64,000 bases of DNA, taken from positions 136,174-200,173 of the forward strand of contig NZ_JNVM01000021.1 of the NCBI RefSeq assembly GCF_000722545.1, written 5' to 3'. Shown here piece by piece: positions 1 to 8,160 of the stretch. This DNA comes from Paenibacillus tyrphae. GTDB taxonomy: Bacteria; Bacillota; Bacilli; Paenibacillales; NBRC-103111. The position numbers and the translations under genes are program-made. The notes beneath the pieces are model-generated. The model was given only the letters and a program-made list of their open reading frames with translations. It had not been told where the DNA came from and did no database searches. Position 1 is the first letter of the stretch. Each line of letters starts with the position of its first letter.

Positions 1-42
1 GAGATAGGTGATGAATCCCAGCAGAATGAGATGATAGTTCAT
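1..42 (-). CDS. N-terminal start of a membrane protein (runs off window)
   Basis: Only the first 14 codons lie in the window. An ATG whose complement is at 40-42 opens a hydrophobic reading frame (MNYHLILLGFITYL) on the minus strand. A strong AGGAGG on that strand (positions 52-57) sits 9 nt upstream, which is why it is called a real start. The hydrophobic opening suggests a signal peptide or first membrane helix; the product cannot be identified. It is divergent from the M24 peptidase gene. Confidence 0.6.
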   Translation of the reverse strand, partial: MNYHLILLGFITYL

Positions 43-147
43 AGGCAAAAACCTCCTCGTATCATCGTATATTCATAGCCTTTGATTTCATTATACCAAG
101 GATTTGTCGCCCCGGCATGAAAACATGAAGGGCAGGGGAGATTGGAT

Positions 148-1239
148 ATGAACGACAGAATCGCGAAGCTGCAAGCTTATATGGAGAGCCATGAATTGGA
201 CGCGGTGTTAATTACGCTGCCGAAGCATGTATTTTATTTGACGGGCTTCGCCTCGGACCCACACGAACGCTTCCTTGGACTGCTGCTCGCCCGGGGAGAG
301 GAACCGACGTTGGTCGTCCCTGCGCTTGACGAGGAACCCGCGAGGGGCGCGGCCAAGGGAATCGGCGCGTTCGCTACCCATACGGATACGGACGATCCGT
401 ACGCCGTGCTCAAGGGGCTGCTGCCGGGAGGAATCCGGCGGTTCGGCCTGGAGAAGACGCATCTGACCGTCAACCGGTTCGAACAGTTGAACGAGGCGAT
501 CGGCGCTTCGGAATACGTCGATGTGGATGAGCCGCTCCGCGAGATGCGGGTCGTGAAGTCGGAAGACGAAATCGTACGGTTGAAGCGGGCCGTGTCACTG
601 GTGGAAGAGGTGCTGCGGCGAGGGCTGGAGAAGGTTACGCCGGGAGTCACGGAAATCGAGATTGTCGCCGAGCTGGAGTACCAGATGAAGAAGCTCGGCT
701 CGGAAGGCCCGTCGTTCTCCACGCTAGTCTTGGCGGGGGAAAAGTCTGCCATGCCGCACGGAACGCCGGGGCTGCGGAAAATCCAAAGCGGCGAGCTGCT
801 GCTGATCGACATGGGCGTCTTCGCAGACGGGTACGCCTCCGACATTACGCGGACCTTCGCCGTCGGAGATGTCGACGACGAGCTGAAGCGCATCTACGAT
901 ACGGTGTTGCAGGCGAATTTGCGGGCGATTGAGGCGACTAGGCCCGGAGTGACGTACGCCAGCATCGACAAGGCGGCCAGAGATGTGATCGAGGCGGCCG
1001 GGTACGGTCCGCAGTTCGTGCATCGGCTCGGGCACGGGCTCGGCATCGATATCCACGAGTTCCCGTCGATTCATGCCGGAACCGCCGATCTACTTGTTGC
1101 GGGCGCGGTCTTTACGGTCGAGCCGGGCATTTATGTTACGGGGCTTGGCGGTGTGCGCATCGAAGACGACGTCCGGGTAACCGACAGCGGCGTCGAGGTG
1201 CTGACGTCGTTCCCGAAGGAACTGACGGTGATCGGGTAA
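148..1239 (+). CDS. M24 family Xaa-Pro peptidase (PepQ/PepP-like)
   Basis: Cytosolic metallopeptidase predicted to cleave Xaa-Pro bonds in peptides. The N-terminal half is the creatinase-like domain and the C-terminal half is the pita-bread catalytic domain. Visible metal ligands are the Asp of LLIDMGVFADGY, the Asp of DITRTF, the His of HRLGHGLGIDIHE, the Glu of VEPGIYV and the Glu of RIEDD. Its 363 residues match the usual family length. A TTG at 142 is in frame, but it almost touches the GGGGAG ribosome site; the ATG at 148 has 7-nt spacing and is preferred. The gene is monocistronic and ends in a strong hairpin. The family is certain; the choice between PepQ and an aminopeptidase P-like specificity is open. 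Confidence 0.9.
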   Translation: MNDRIAKLQAYMESHELDAVLITLPKHVFYLTGFASDPHERFLGLLLARGEEPTLVVPALDEEPARGAAKGIGAFATHTDTDDPYAVLKGLLPGGIRRFGLEKTHLTVNRFEQLNEAIGASEYVDVDEPLREMRVVKSEDEIVRLKRAVSLVEEVLRRGLEKVTPGVTEIEIVAELEYQMKKLGSEGPSFSTLVLAGEKSAMPHGTPGLRKIQSGELLLIDMGVFADGYASDITRTFAVGDVDDELKRIYDTVLQANLRAIEATRPGVTYASIDKAARDVIEAAGYGPQFVHRLGHGLGIDIHEFPSIHAGTADLLVAGAVFTVEPGIYVTGLGGVRIEDDVRVTDSGVEVLTSFPKELTVIG

Positions 1240-1251
1240 ACTTGTATGAAG

Positions 1252-1294
1252 AAAGGTCTGCTTGCTGTCCTTCGGACGGCGGGCAGACCTTTTT
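1252..1294. terminator. Rho-independent terminator between convergent genes
   Basis: AAAGGTCTGC pairs with GGCAGACCTTT, extended by GTCC/GGAC around a TTCG-type loop, and followed by a T-run on the plus strand. It lies between the stop of the M24 peptidase and the convergent secreted-protein gene, so it may serve both. Confidence 0.85.
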
Positions 1295-1312
1295 CGTATT
1301 GCATCAAAGCGC

Positions 1313-1744
1313 CTATGGCTGAATATCGAGATTAATCGAGTCGTATTTGATGCCTCCTCCGTTCACGCCAATGGAGTACGGATTAAAATAGTTAAAGCCT
1401 CTTGATAAATTCGATACGGAGAATACTTCGTACCAGCCGGTAACTTCCCGATTGGCATTCACGATATTTTGCCGGTGCACCACATTAGGGCTTGTTCCGT
1501 TATAGTACAGGTTGCCATAGCCAACCGTTTTGGTCACGATGTATACGGTATTGCTGGGCACTTTGACCTGGGAAGCATAGCTTTTGTCATAATACTGAAG
1601 TCCGTTGTTCCATAGGGCAGGCCAAGAGAAGCCAACGATTTGAAAGCTTGTTAAAGGCGGAGCCGGGCCGGCGTTTGCAGCTAAAGCCGGTATCAGGCTT
1701 AACATGAGAATAACCATAAATAAAATCTTGGATGTTTTTTTCAA
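1313..1744 (-). CDS. Small secreted protein of unknown function
   Basis: A 143-residue protein with a classical Sec signal peptide: MKKTSK, then a hydrophobic core (ILFMVILMLSLIPALA), then a probable cleavage after ANA. There is no lipobox cysteine, so it should be released or wall-associated. The mature part of about 117 residues is rich in Tyr, Asn and Ser, and contains no cysteines that I can see. It looks like a small beta-rich exported protein. No family is recognised. Upstream DNA is AT-rich and has an AGG-type ribosome site (GGGGAGATGATTT). It converges with the peptidase gene across a shared terminator. Confidence 0.75.
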   Translation of the reverse strand: MKKTSKILFMVILMLSLIPALAANAGPAPPLTSFQIVGFSWPALWNNGLQYYDKSYASQVKVPSNTVYIVTKTVGYGNLYYNGTSPNVVHRQNIVNANREVTGWYEVFSVSNLSRGFNYFNPYSIGVNGGGIKYDSINLDIQP

Positions 1745-2034
1745 CGTAAATCATCTCCCCATTTGAATTTTTAATGACAGCCCATGATGCTTTTCCAATT
1801 TCCTCCTTTCTTTATATAGAATTAAGTCCAATGTATCATATGTAAAATTATTCCACAATAGGATAAATTATAAAAAATAAAATAATTGATGACAAATAAA
1901 GCGCGGAGCAGGCGTATATTTTTTTATCTTATAGGCTGAGACCCGGTGCCCCTCCCTTGAGAGCCGGAGCGTAGCGGTGTGAGGACGATAAACCCGGCGT
2001 TACTACAAGGGAGAGTAAACCTGAATCTAAAACC
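1745..2034. other. Intergenic region, AT-rich then hairpin-bearing
   Basis: The first part (about 1745-1935) is unusually AT-rich for this window and probably holds the promoter of the secreted protein. The second part contains the long inverted repeat annotated at 1952-2013. No coding potential was seen. Confidence 0.5.
1952..2013. repeat. Two-step inverted repeat (possible structured RNA or terminator)
   Basis: CTCCCTTG (1952-1959) pairs with CAAGGGAG (2006-2013), and inside it GCCGG (1963-1967) pairs with CCGGC (1994-1998), leaving a loop of about 26 nt. It lies just downstream of the minus-strand histidine kinase gene. There is no T-tract right at its base, so a simple terminator is not the best fit; a structured RNA or REP-like element is equally possible. 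Confidence 0.5.
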
Positions 2035-3768
2035 TTAAGCTCCGCCAAAACGCAGCACGATTTCCGTTCCCTCGCCCGGCTCGCTGCGTACGGTAATCTC
2101 GCCGCCATGCGCCAGCGTCAACTGCTTGGCGATCGTCATGCCGAGGCCCGAGCCGCTTGTCGTTTCCTCCGTATTCGTGCCGCGGTAGTAGCGATCGAAC
2201 AGCCGGTCGAGCGTCTTCGGGTCCATCCCCGCGCCGTTGTCGCGGATCGTGACCGAGAAGCCGCGTCCGGGCTCGTCCTTTACCGCAATGTCGATCGCCG
2301 TCTGCGCCGGGTTGTGCTTGATCGCGTTGGAGATCATATTGTCGACGATGCGAGTGAACCATTTGCGGTCGATCGGGTAAGTGATCGGGCTGCTCGAAGG
2401 GGAGAACGTGATGGCGTAGGAGGCCGCTTGCGGATCGTTCATAAAGGCGACGACCGCCCGGCGCACGACTTCGTTCACATCCGAAGGCTTCCGATCGAGC
2501 GGCAGCGCGTTGTTTTTCAAGCGGTACGTCAGGCTCAAATCCTCGATCAGCTCCGACATGAAATCGGACTTCTCGCGCAGGGTGCGGCCAATCGTCTGCA
2601 GTTCCTCCCCGGACCAGGAGTACGGGGCCGATTCGAGCACATGCGCGTAGCCGCTGATCGACGATAACGGCGTCTTCAAGTCGTGGGATACGCCGGTAAT
2701 CCATTCCTCGCGCGTCTGCTCAAGCCGGTTCCGCAGCTGCTCGCTGCGGGCAAGCTCCAACCTCAAGCCTTCGAGCGATTCGTTCACCTCCCGGAACAGC
2801 CGGAAGGTCCCCTTCGGCTTCCTGAGCCGATTCCTGCTGTCGCCGGACTTCTCCTTGCCCGTCCGGGGCGGCTGCGCATAGTTCCCCGAAGCCAATTGCT
2901 CGATGAATTCCAGCATCACCCGGAACGGACGGCCGAAGCGGACGCCGTAGACGTAGGAGAGAAGCAGAATGAACGCGGCCAGACCGATAAAATAGGTGAG
3001 GAACGCATTCGAGATCATCCGATCAAACCCTTCCCCGGCTTCGGCGGCCATCCCGTCCGAGGTGCGGACGATCCACGTCTGCCGGGTCGCAGGGTCAAAA
3101 TACACCGCTTCCTCCGCCTCCGTCTTTCTGGCATTTGCGGCGTTTCCCAGCATGTCGCCGAGCGAAGCCTCCGGGCGTAGCGCATGGCTCTCTCCGAATG
3201 CGTGGAGCAGCCGGCCGTCGGCGTCGTAAATGTACAGCGAAGCCTGCTGCTGCCGCAGCGCCTGCTCGCCTGCCGGCGATAACGCCCGTCCGCCGAAGGC
3301 GGGCAGCGCTTGCTGCAGAGCCTGTTCGGCTTTGCGCTTCTCGCCGTAGACGACGACGTACGTCTTGTCATCCTTCTCCACCCGATTGACGGTCAGTGCG
3401 TATGGAAAAGGAAGCTTTTTCTTCCAGTAGGCGAACAGCTCTCCCGGCGCGTATTGCCCGGGAACATCGGCGGGAGCCGCAGATGAGGCGAGCACGCGCC
3501 CCTCCGGGCTCACGACCTGGAGCCAGCCGCCGCGCTCCGGTAAGGCGGACGCCCACGCGGCGTCGACGACGGCTTGACCGCCCTTCACGGTAAACGAAGA
3601 GCGGAACGCTCCTAACCCCCGGATGCCTTCGGAATCCGGTCCGGCATGCTTTTCCGTCTGCAGGCCGACGTAGACGAGCAGTACGAGCGCCCCCAGCGCC
3701 ATGACCACAATGAACAAGACCAGCTGCGCAACGAATTGAAAGGTGAGCCTGCGGCTGATCCGGTTCAT
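2035..3768 (-). CDS. Sensor histidine kinase with large extracytoplasmic domain
   Basis: Membrane sensor kinase of 577 residues. TM1 is at about 13-36, an extracytoplasmic sensor domain at about 37-255, TM2 at about 256-277, then a short linker, a HisKA domain with the phospho-accepting His at 362 (VSHDLKTPLSS), and a HATPase domain with the N box (NMISNAIKHN, about 477-485), DNGAGMD and GSGLGMTIA. Its start codon overlaps the stop of the response regulator gene by ATGA, so the two are translationally coupled. The divergent ABC-2 transporter is the likely target. Unlike BceS-type kinases the extracytoplasmic part is large, so it may detect its ligand directly. The stimulus is unknown. Confidence 0.9.
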   Translation of the reverse strand: MNRISRRLTFQFVAQLVLFIVVMALGALVLLVYVGLQTEKHAGPDSEGIRGLGAFRSSFTVKGGQAVVDAAWASALPERGGWLQVVSPEGRVLASSAAPADVPGQYAPGELFAYWKKKLPFPYALTVNRVEKDDKTYVVVYGEKRKAEQALQQALPAFGGRALSPAGEQALRQQQASLYIYDADGRLLHAFGESHALRPEASLGDMLGNAANARKTEAEEAVYFDPATRQTWIVRTSDGMAAEAGEGFDRMISNAFLTYFIGLAAFILLLSYVYGVRFGRPFRVMLEFIEQLASGNYAQPPRTGKEKSGDSRNRLRKPKGTFRLFREVNESLEGLRLELARSEQLRNRLEQTREEWITGVSHDLKTPLSSISGYAHVLESAPYSWSGEELQTIGRTLREKSDFMSELIEDLSLTYRLKNNALPLDRKPSDVNEVVRRAVVAFMNDPQAASYAITFSPSSSPITYPIDRKWFTRIVDNMISNAIKHNPAQTAIDIAVKDEPGRGFSVTIRDNGAGMDPKTLDRLFDRYYRGTNTEETTSGSGLGMTIAKQLTLAHGGEITVRSEPGEGTEIVLRFGGA

Positions 3769-4490
3769 GGCAGCTCCTTCGGCGGGACGAGCTTATAGCC
3801 CAGCCCGCGGACCGTCACCAGGTAATCCGGCTGTCCCGGGTCCCGCTCGATGCGCTCGCGGATGCGCCGGATATGGACGATGACCGTATGATCATCGCCC
3901 ATGCTGTCGATGCCCCAGACCGCTTCGTACAGCTGGTCCTTCGTGAAGATGCGGTTCGGATGCTTGCAGAGGAAGAGCAGCAGCTGGAACACTTGGGCGG
4001 GGCAGGCGATCGGCTTTCCCTCCACGCGTAATTCCCCGGCCAGCTCGTCGACCTGAAAACGCCCGTAATCGTAGACAAGCGCATTTGTACGGGCGGCCTT
4101 GCCCGGTTCCTCCGCCTGCGGCTTGGAGCGGCGCAGCTGCGCCTTCATCCGCGCGACGACCTCCAGCGGATTGAACGGCTTCGTAATATAATCGTCGCCG
4201 CCCATCGCGAAGCCGGTCAGCTTGTCCAGATCCGAGCCCTTCGCGGTCACGAACAGGATCGGGGCATCCGTCGTTTCCCGGATAAACGGGCAAATCTCGA
4301 AGCCGCTTTTATCCGGAAGCATCACATCGAGCAAAATGATGTCGTAGCGCTTCCGTTTGCACCGAGCGAGTGCCGCGGCGGCCGATTCGGCATGGTCGAT
4401 GCGGCGGAAGCCTTCTTTTTTCAATACCATATCCAGCATCAGCAGGAGAGCCGGCTCGTCGTCCACCAGCAAAACAGCCGTTTCTTCCAT
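3765..4490 (-). CDS. OmpR/PhoB-family response regulator
   Basis: A receiver domain (acidic pair near residues 10-11, phospho-acceptor Asp55 in LLDVMLPDKSG, conserved Lys in FVTAKGSD) is followed by a winged-helix DNA-binding domain (about 135-235, ending in TVRGLGYKLVPP). It is the first gene of a two-gene operon with the histidine kinase, overlapping it by ATGA. The start at 4490 has a GAGAGG site about 11 nt upstream. It probably controls the ABC transporter genes transcribed in the opposite direction about 170 bp away; this target is inferred from position only. Confidence 0.92.
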   Translation of the reverse strand: MEETAVLLVDDEPALLLMLDMVLKKEGFRRIDHAESAAAALARCKRKRYDIILLDVMLPDKSGFEICPFIRETTDAPILFVTAKGSDLDKLTGFAMGGDDYITKPFNPLEVVARMKAQLRRSKPQAEEPGKAARTNALVYDYGRFQVDELAGELRVEGKPIACPAQVFQLLLFLCKHPNRIFTKDQLYEAVWGIDSMGDDHTVIVHIRRIRERIERDPGQPDYLVTVRGLGYKLVPPKELP

Positions 4491-4658
4491 ATCTATCGTT
4501 CCTCTCTATAGTCCAAAGATAATCTGTCATTAAGTATAACGCTTCCGGATTAACAGAACCTAAACGGCGCGGCACATGATTTATCTTGTCTTTATCCGGT
4601 GCTTCGCCGCCGTTTAGCTCCGCGGTGTATGCTGTTGGAGTGAAGGGGGAGAAGCAAG

Positions 4659-5345
4659 ATGTTAGCCATCTGGAAAAAAGAATTCGTGCAGTCCTTTAAA
4701 AGCGTGTTTTCGATCGTGACGATTGCGATTTTTACGGCGGTCTCTTATTATTTGTCGGACTTCATAGCGAAGAACGGCGCGATGCTCGGCAAGGAGGTAG
4801 CCGAAGAAGGCTATGTCAGCGGCTTGGTGCTGCTGATTTATCTCTTTGGATTTTTGTTTATGTTTTCCCTTTTCCACGATACCATGAATCGCGAGCTGGA
4901 AAGCCGGACCATCCGTTTTCTGGTGACCAAAACGTCGCGGCTGTCGATCGTACTGGGCAAGTTTCTCGGTATTTTCACGTACTGGTTCGTCTGCTTGCTG
5001 GTATCGTTCGGCATCATTACGGTGTTCGCGGAAAAGTTTTATTTCAAGTCGTTCGGCCAACTGCTGGTGATGGTTCTCTACATGGTGTCCATGTGCCTGC
5101 TGCTGTCCAGTCTGATTCCAAGACGCTCGATGTCGATGTTTAGCGGGCTGCTCGTCGGCTTGGCCATCCCCCTGTTCGGGCTGTGGAGCCAGTTTTCCGA
5201 CAAGCCATGGCTGAAAATATTCAAGTACGCGACCCCGTATTATTATTTTATCGATGGCGGATCTTTGGGCTGGGCGGTCGTTCTGCTGATGGCGGCCGTC
5301 ATGTTGGGCGGCTCCATTCTGCTGCTGCAAAGGAGGGATCTGTAA
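4659..5345 (+). CDS. ABC-2 type transporter permease
   Basis: Integral membrane protein of 228 residues with about six hydrophobic helices, of the ABC-2 exporter type. It carries the family pattern of a charged loop after the first helices (MNRELESRTIRFLVTK). It forms an exporter or membrane-remodelling complex with the ATPase encoded next, whose ATG overlaps this stop codon (TAATG). A GGGGAGAAGC ribosome site precedes the ATG. The adjacent divergent two-component system suggests induction by an envelope signal such as an antimicrobial peptide; the substrate is not known. Confidence 0.85.
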   Translation: MLAIWKKEFVQSFKSVFSIVTIAIFTAVSYYLSDFIAKNGAMLGKEVAEEGYVSGLVLLIYLFGFLFMFSLFHDTMNRELESRTIRFLVTKTSRLSIVLGKFLGIFTYWFVCLLVSFGIITVFAEKFYFKSFGQLLVMVLYMVSMCLLLSSLIPRRSMSMFSGLLVGLAIPLFGLWSQFSDKPWLKIFKYATPYYYFIDGGSLGWAVVLLMAAVMLGGSILLLQRRDL

Positions 5346-6259
5346 TGCTTGCGATCCAGACGAAGGAGCTGAGAAAATCGTACGGCCCGCACGAGGTGGT
5401 GCGCGGCATATCGCTGCAGGTGAACCAAGGGGAAATTTTCGGCTTCCTCGGCCGCAACGGTGCGGGGAAAACGACGTTCATCAACATGCTGACCGGCATC
5501 GTCCGGCCCTCGGGCGGGGAGTTTTCCATTCTGGGCACGCCTCATGGGCAGTTGGACCGCGTCAAGCGGCATATCGGCGTGCTGCCGGATTACACGGAGT
5601 TTTACGGGAACGATACGGCGCTTGAGCACCTGCGGTATTTCTCGGGTGTGAAGGGGCTGAAGGTCTCCAAGCGGGAATGTCTGGACGTGCTGGACAAGGT
5701 TGGCTTAAGCCAGGCGGCGCATGTGAAGACGAAGAAATTTTCGTTCGGGATGAAAAAGAAGCTGGGGGTCGCGCAGGCGATTCTCGGACAGCCCGGACTG
5801 ATTTTTCTGGACGAGCCGACCTCCGGGATGGACCCCGAGTCGGCCTTGGAGATGCAGCAGCTCATCCGCACACTCGCGGACAAGCGGCAGACGATCTTCA
5901 TGACCTCCCATAATCTCCATGAAGTGGAGAAGCTCTGCACGCGCATTGCGATCATGAAGCGGGGGAACATCACGGGCTTGGGCACGATCGAAGAGCTGCA
6001 GCGGACGTTCCAGCCGGGCATGCAGGTGACGGTCAAGCTGGCGGCGCGGAGCGAAGAGCTGTATGGGAAGGCGCGCGAAGCTTTGCAGCAGCAGGGCGTT
6101 TGCCGCATCCAAAGCTGGGACGAGCGGCACCTCACGGCGGAGATTGTGGAGGAAGCGGACATTGCCGCCGTCATCCGAGTGCTGTGCTTGCATGAAGTGG
6201 ACATGTTCAGCGTACAAACGGCACGTTTGTCGCTGGAGGACATTTTTATGCTGGATTAG
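5345..6259 (+). CDS. ABC transporter ATP-binding protein (ABC-2 exporter type)
   Basis: Cytosolic ATPase of 304 residues powering the permease encoded just upstream. Walker A is GRNGAGKTT (about 37-45), the signature region reads FSFGMKKKL, Walker B is LIFLDEPTSGMDP, and the H-loop is MTSHNLHEVEKL. The C-terminal roughly 80 residues match the regulatory tail common in ABC-2 exporter ATPases. The ORF is open back to 5183, but the ATG at 5345 follows AGGAGGGATCTGTA with good spacing and overlaps the permease stop, so it is the chosen start. Confidence 0.92.
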   Translation: MLAIQTKELRKSYGPHEVVRGISLQVNQGEIFGFLGRNGAGKTTFINMLTGIVRPSGGEFSILGTPHGQLDRVKRHIGVLPDYTEFYGNDTALEHLRYFSGVKGLKVSKRECLDVLDKVGLSQAAHVKTKKFSFGMKKKLGVAQAILGQPGLIFLDEPTSGMDPESALEMQQLIRTLADKRQTIFMTSHNLHEVEKLCTRIAIMKRGNITGLGTIEELQRTFQPGMQVTVKLAARSEELYGKAREALQQQGVCRIQSWDERHLTAEIVEEADIAAVIRVLCLHEVDMFSVQTARLSLEDIFMLD

Positions 6260-6365
6260 CTCTTGCGGGATCTCTCCTCATGGTTGACAATGGAAAATGG
6301 AAAAAGCCCATCTATGAAGATCCGTTCACGCCAAAGTAAATCACTCATTGGAGGAGAAGGCCGCG

Positions 6366-7151
6366 ATGGAATTGAACCTGATGACGTTTAATCTGCGCGT
6401 AAATACGCCCGTAGACGGAGGCAACGCTTGGCCTTACCGCATCCGGCATGCAGCCGCCGCCATCAAGAAGACGGCTCCCCTTGTCGTAGGGACGCAGGAA
6501 GGGACGAATGCGATGCTGCTCGACTTGGACCGGGAACTTCCGGCGTACAGCCGGCTGGGCGAAGGACGGAGCGGTTCGACGAACGAGGAAGACAGGCTCC
6601 ACGACGAATGCTGCGCGATTTACTATCGGCATGACGCGCTTGCTCCGGTGGCGAGCGGGCAGTTCTGGCTGTCGGAGACGCCGTACGTGCCGGGCAGCAA
6701 GAGCTGGGACAGCAGCCTGCCTAGAATTTGCACGTGGGCTTGCTTTGAGGTGAAGGCGTCGGGACGCCGCTTCTATGCGTTCAACACGCACTTCGATCAT
6801 CTGGGGCAGCGGGCCAGAGAAGAGAGCGCGCGCCTCGTGCTGGAACGGATCCGGCGCTGCTGGGAGGAAGAGGGGATACCGGCCGTGCTCACAGGGGATT
6901 TCAATGCCTTCCCCGACAATCCTGCGATTATCGCGCTGAAGAAGCGGTTGGCCGATGCCTTCGACATTTTGCAGGAGGAGGTCGGCCGGACGTTCCATGC
7001 CTACGAAGGCGGTACGGAAGGTCAGCCGATCGACTACTTGTTCGCCACAGAAAGCGCCGAATTTACGAGAACGATCGTACACCGCGAGCGCTGGGAAGGC
7101 GTGTATCCGTCGGACCATTATCCCGTCGAGGCGCACGTGCGGCTGCTCTAG
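6366..7151 (+). CDS. Endonuclease/exonuclease/phosphatase family protein
   Basis: A 261-residue protein of the DNase I-like fold. Conserved catalytic segments are visible in order: MTFNLRVNT (metal-binding Asn), GTQEGT (Glu), FNTHFDHLGQRAR (His), LTGDFNAFPDNPA (Asp/Asn pair) and SDHYPVEA (Asp-His pair near the C terminus). Family members hydrolyse phosphodiesters in nucleic acids, phosphoinositides or sphingomyelin; the substrate cannot be told here. No signal peptide is present, so it is cytosolic. A TTG at 6348 is in frame, but the ATG at 6366 sits properly behind GGAGGAG and is preferred. A hairpin terminator follows. Confidence 0.88.
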   Translation: MELNLMTFNLRVNTPVDGGNAWPYRIRHAAAAIKKTAPLVVGTQEGTNAMLLDLDRELPAYSRLGEGRSGSTNEEDRLHDECCAIYYRHDALAPVASGQFWLSETPYVPGSKSWDSSLPRICTWACFEVKASGRRFYAFNTHFDHLGQRAREESARLVLERIRRCWEEEGIPAVLTGDFNAFPDNPAIIALKKRLADAFDILQEEVGRTFHAYEGGTEGQPIDYLFATESAEFTRTIVHRERWEGVYPSDHYPVEAHVRLL

Positions 7152-7207
7152 GAGGCGATCCAGGGACGGCCGGTACGCTCGACGACCGCTGATCCGGACG
7201 CACACCT

Positions 7208-7254
7208 AAGGTCTGCTTCTTGCCCTCAACCGGGCAAAGGAGCAGACCTTATTT
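7208..7254. terminator. Strong terminator between convergent genes
   Basis: AAGGTCTGCT pairs with AGCAGACCTT, and TTGCCC pairs with GGGCAA inside it, followed by ATTTTG. It lies between the phosphatase-family gene and the convergent end of the sugar ABC operon, and probably works in both directions. Confidence 0.88.
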
Positions 7255-7278
7255 TGTCGGGAAAACGTTCCCCGCGTA

Positions 7279-8148
7279 TCATCCCTTCAGCGCCCCTGCG
7301 GTCAACCCGCCGGTAATTTGCCGTTGAAATAAGCTGTAAGCGATGATGACCGGAATCATCGAGATGGCGAGTCCCGCGAACAAGGGGCCCCACTCCGTAC
7401 GGTACTGCATTTCCCCCTGCATGATGGCGATCCCGACCGGAACCGTATATTTCGTCGGATCGTTGATTAGGACGGTTGCCATAATGTACTCGTTCCAGAC
7501 GGTCAGCGCGTTCATAATGGCGACGGTGACCAGCCCCGGCTTGGACAACGGCAGCATGATGCGGAAGAACGTTCCGAAATACGAGCAGCCGTCGATCGTA
7601 GCCGCTTCCTCCAGCTCCTTCGGCAGCGATTTGTAGAAGCCGACGAGGAAGAAGACGCCGAAGGGCAATATGCCGACCGCCCCCACCGAGTAGACCAACG
7701 TCAAGCCCAGCAGCGAATTGGACAACTGCAGCGTATTGAGCAAAAAGACGAGCGGAATCAAGCCGAGAATCGTCGGAATCATCATGGAGGCGACGTAGAT
7801 GAAATAGAGCGCGCCTCGTCCCTTGAATTCGTAGCGGGCGAGCACGTAGGCGGTCGTGGCGGCCATCGCCAGCGAGAGCAGCGTGCTGCCTGTCGTGACC
7901 AGCGCCGAGTTGACGAAATAATCGCCGAAGTGCGCGCGGCTCCAGACGTTGGCGTAATTTTCGAAGATTAACGGGGACGGCAGATCCCACGGTTTTCCCT
8001 GAAGCACCTGCGGGTTATCCTTCAGCGAGGTGAAGAAGGTCCACAGGACCGGATAAATGACAAGAATGCTCCAGACCAGAGGAAACAAACGGACGAGCGC
8101 TTTCGCTAAGCCATGTGCGGGTTTGCCTGCGGCGGAAGTCCCGGCCAT
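7279..8148 (-). CDS. Sugar ABC transporter permease (MalG/CUT1 type)
   Basis: Membrane permease of 289 residues with about six helices. The inner-membrane permease EAA loop is visible as ELEEAATIDGCSYFGTFFRIMLPLSKPG, seen here in parts (EEAATIDG, then LPLSKPG). It is the last gene of the sugar operon and pairs with the MalF-like permease 12 nt upstream. Two ATGs are available, at 8154 and 8148; the GGAGG at 8156-8160 touches the first but sits 7 nt from the second, so 8148 is preferred. No ATP-binding subunit is encoded nearby; CUT1 systems in Bacillota commonly share an MsmX-type ATPase. Confidence 0.9.
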   Translation of the reverse strand: MAGTSAAGKPAHGLAKALVRLFPLVWSILVIYPVLWTFFTSLKDNPQVLQGKPWDLPSPLIFENYANVWSRAHFGDYFVNSALVTTGSTLLSLAMAATTAYVLARYEFKGRGALYFIYVASMMIPTILGLIPLVFLLNTLQLSNSLLGLTLVYSVGAVGILPFGVFFLVGFYKSLPKELEEAATIDGCSYFGTFFRIMLPLSKPGLVTVAIMNALTVWNEYIMATVLINDPTKYTVPVGIAIMQGEMQYRTEWGPLFAGLAISMIPVIIAYSLFQRQITGGLTAGALKG

Positions 8149-8160
8149 ACCCATCCCTCC

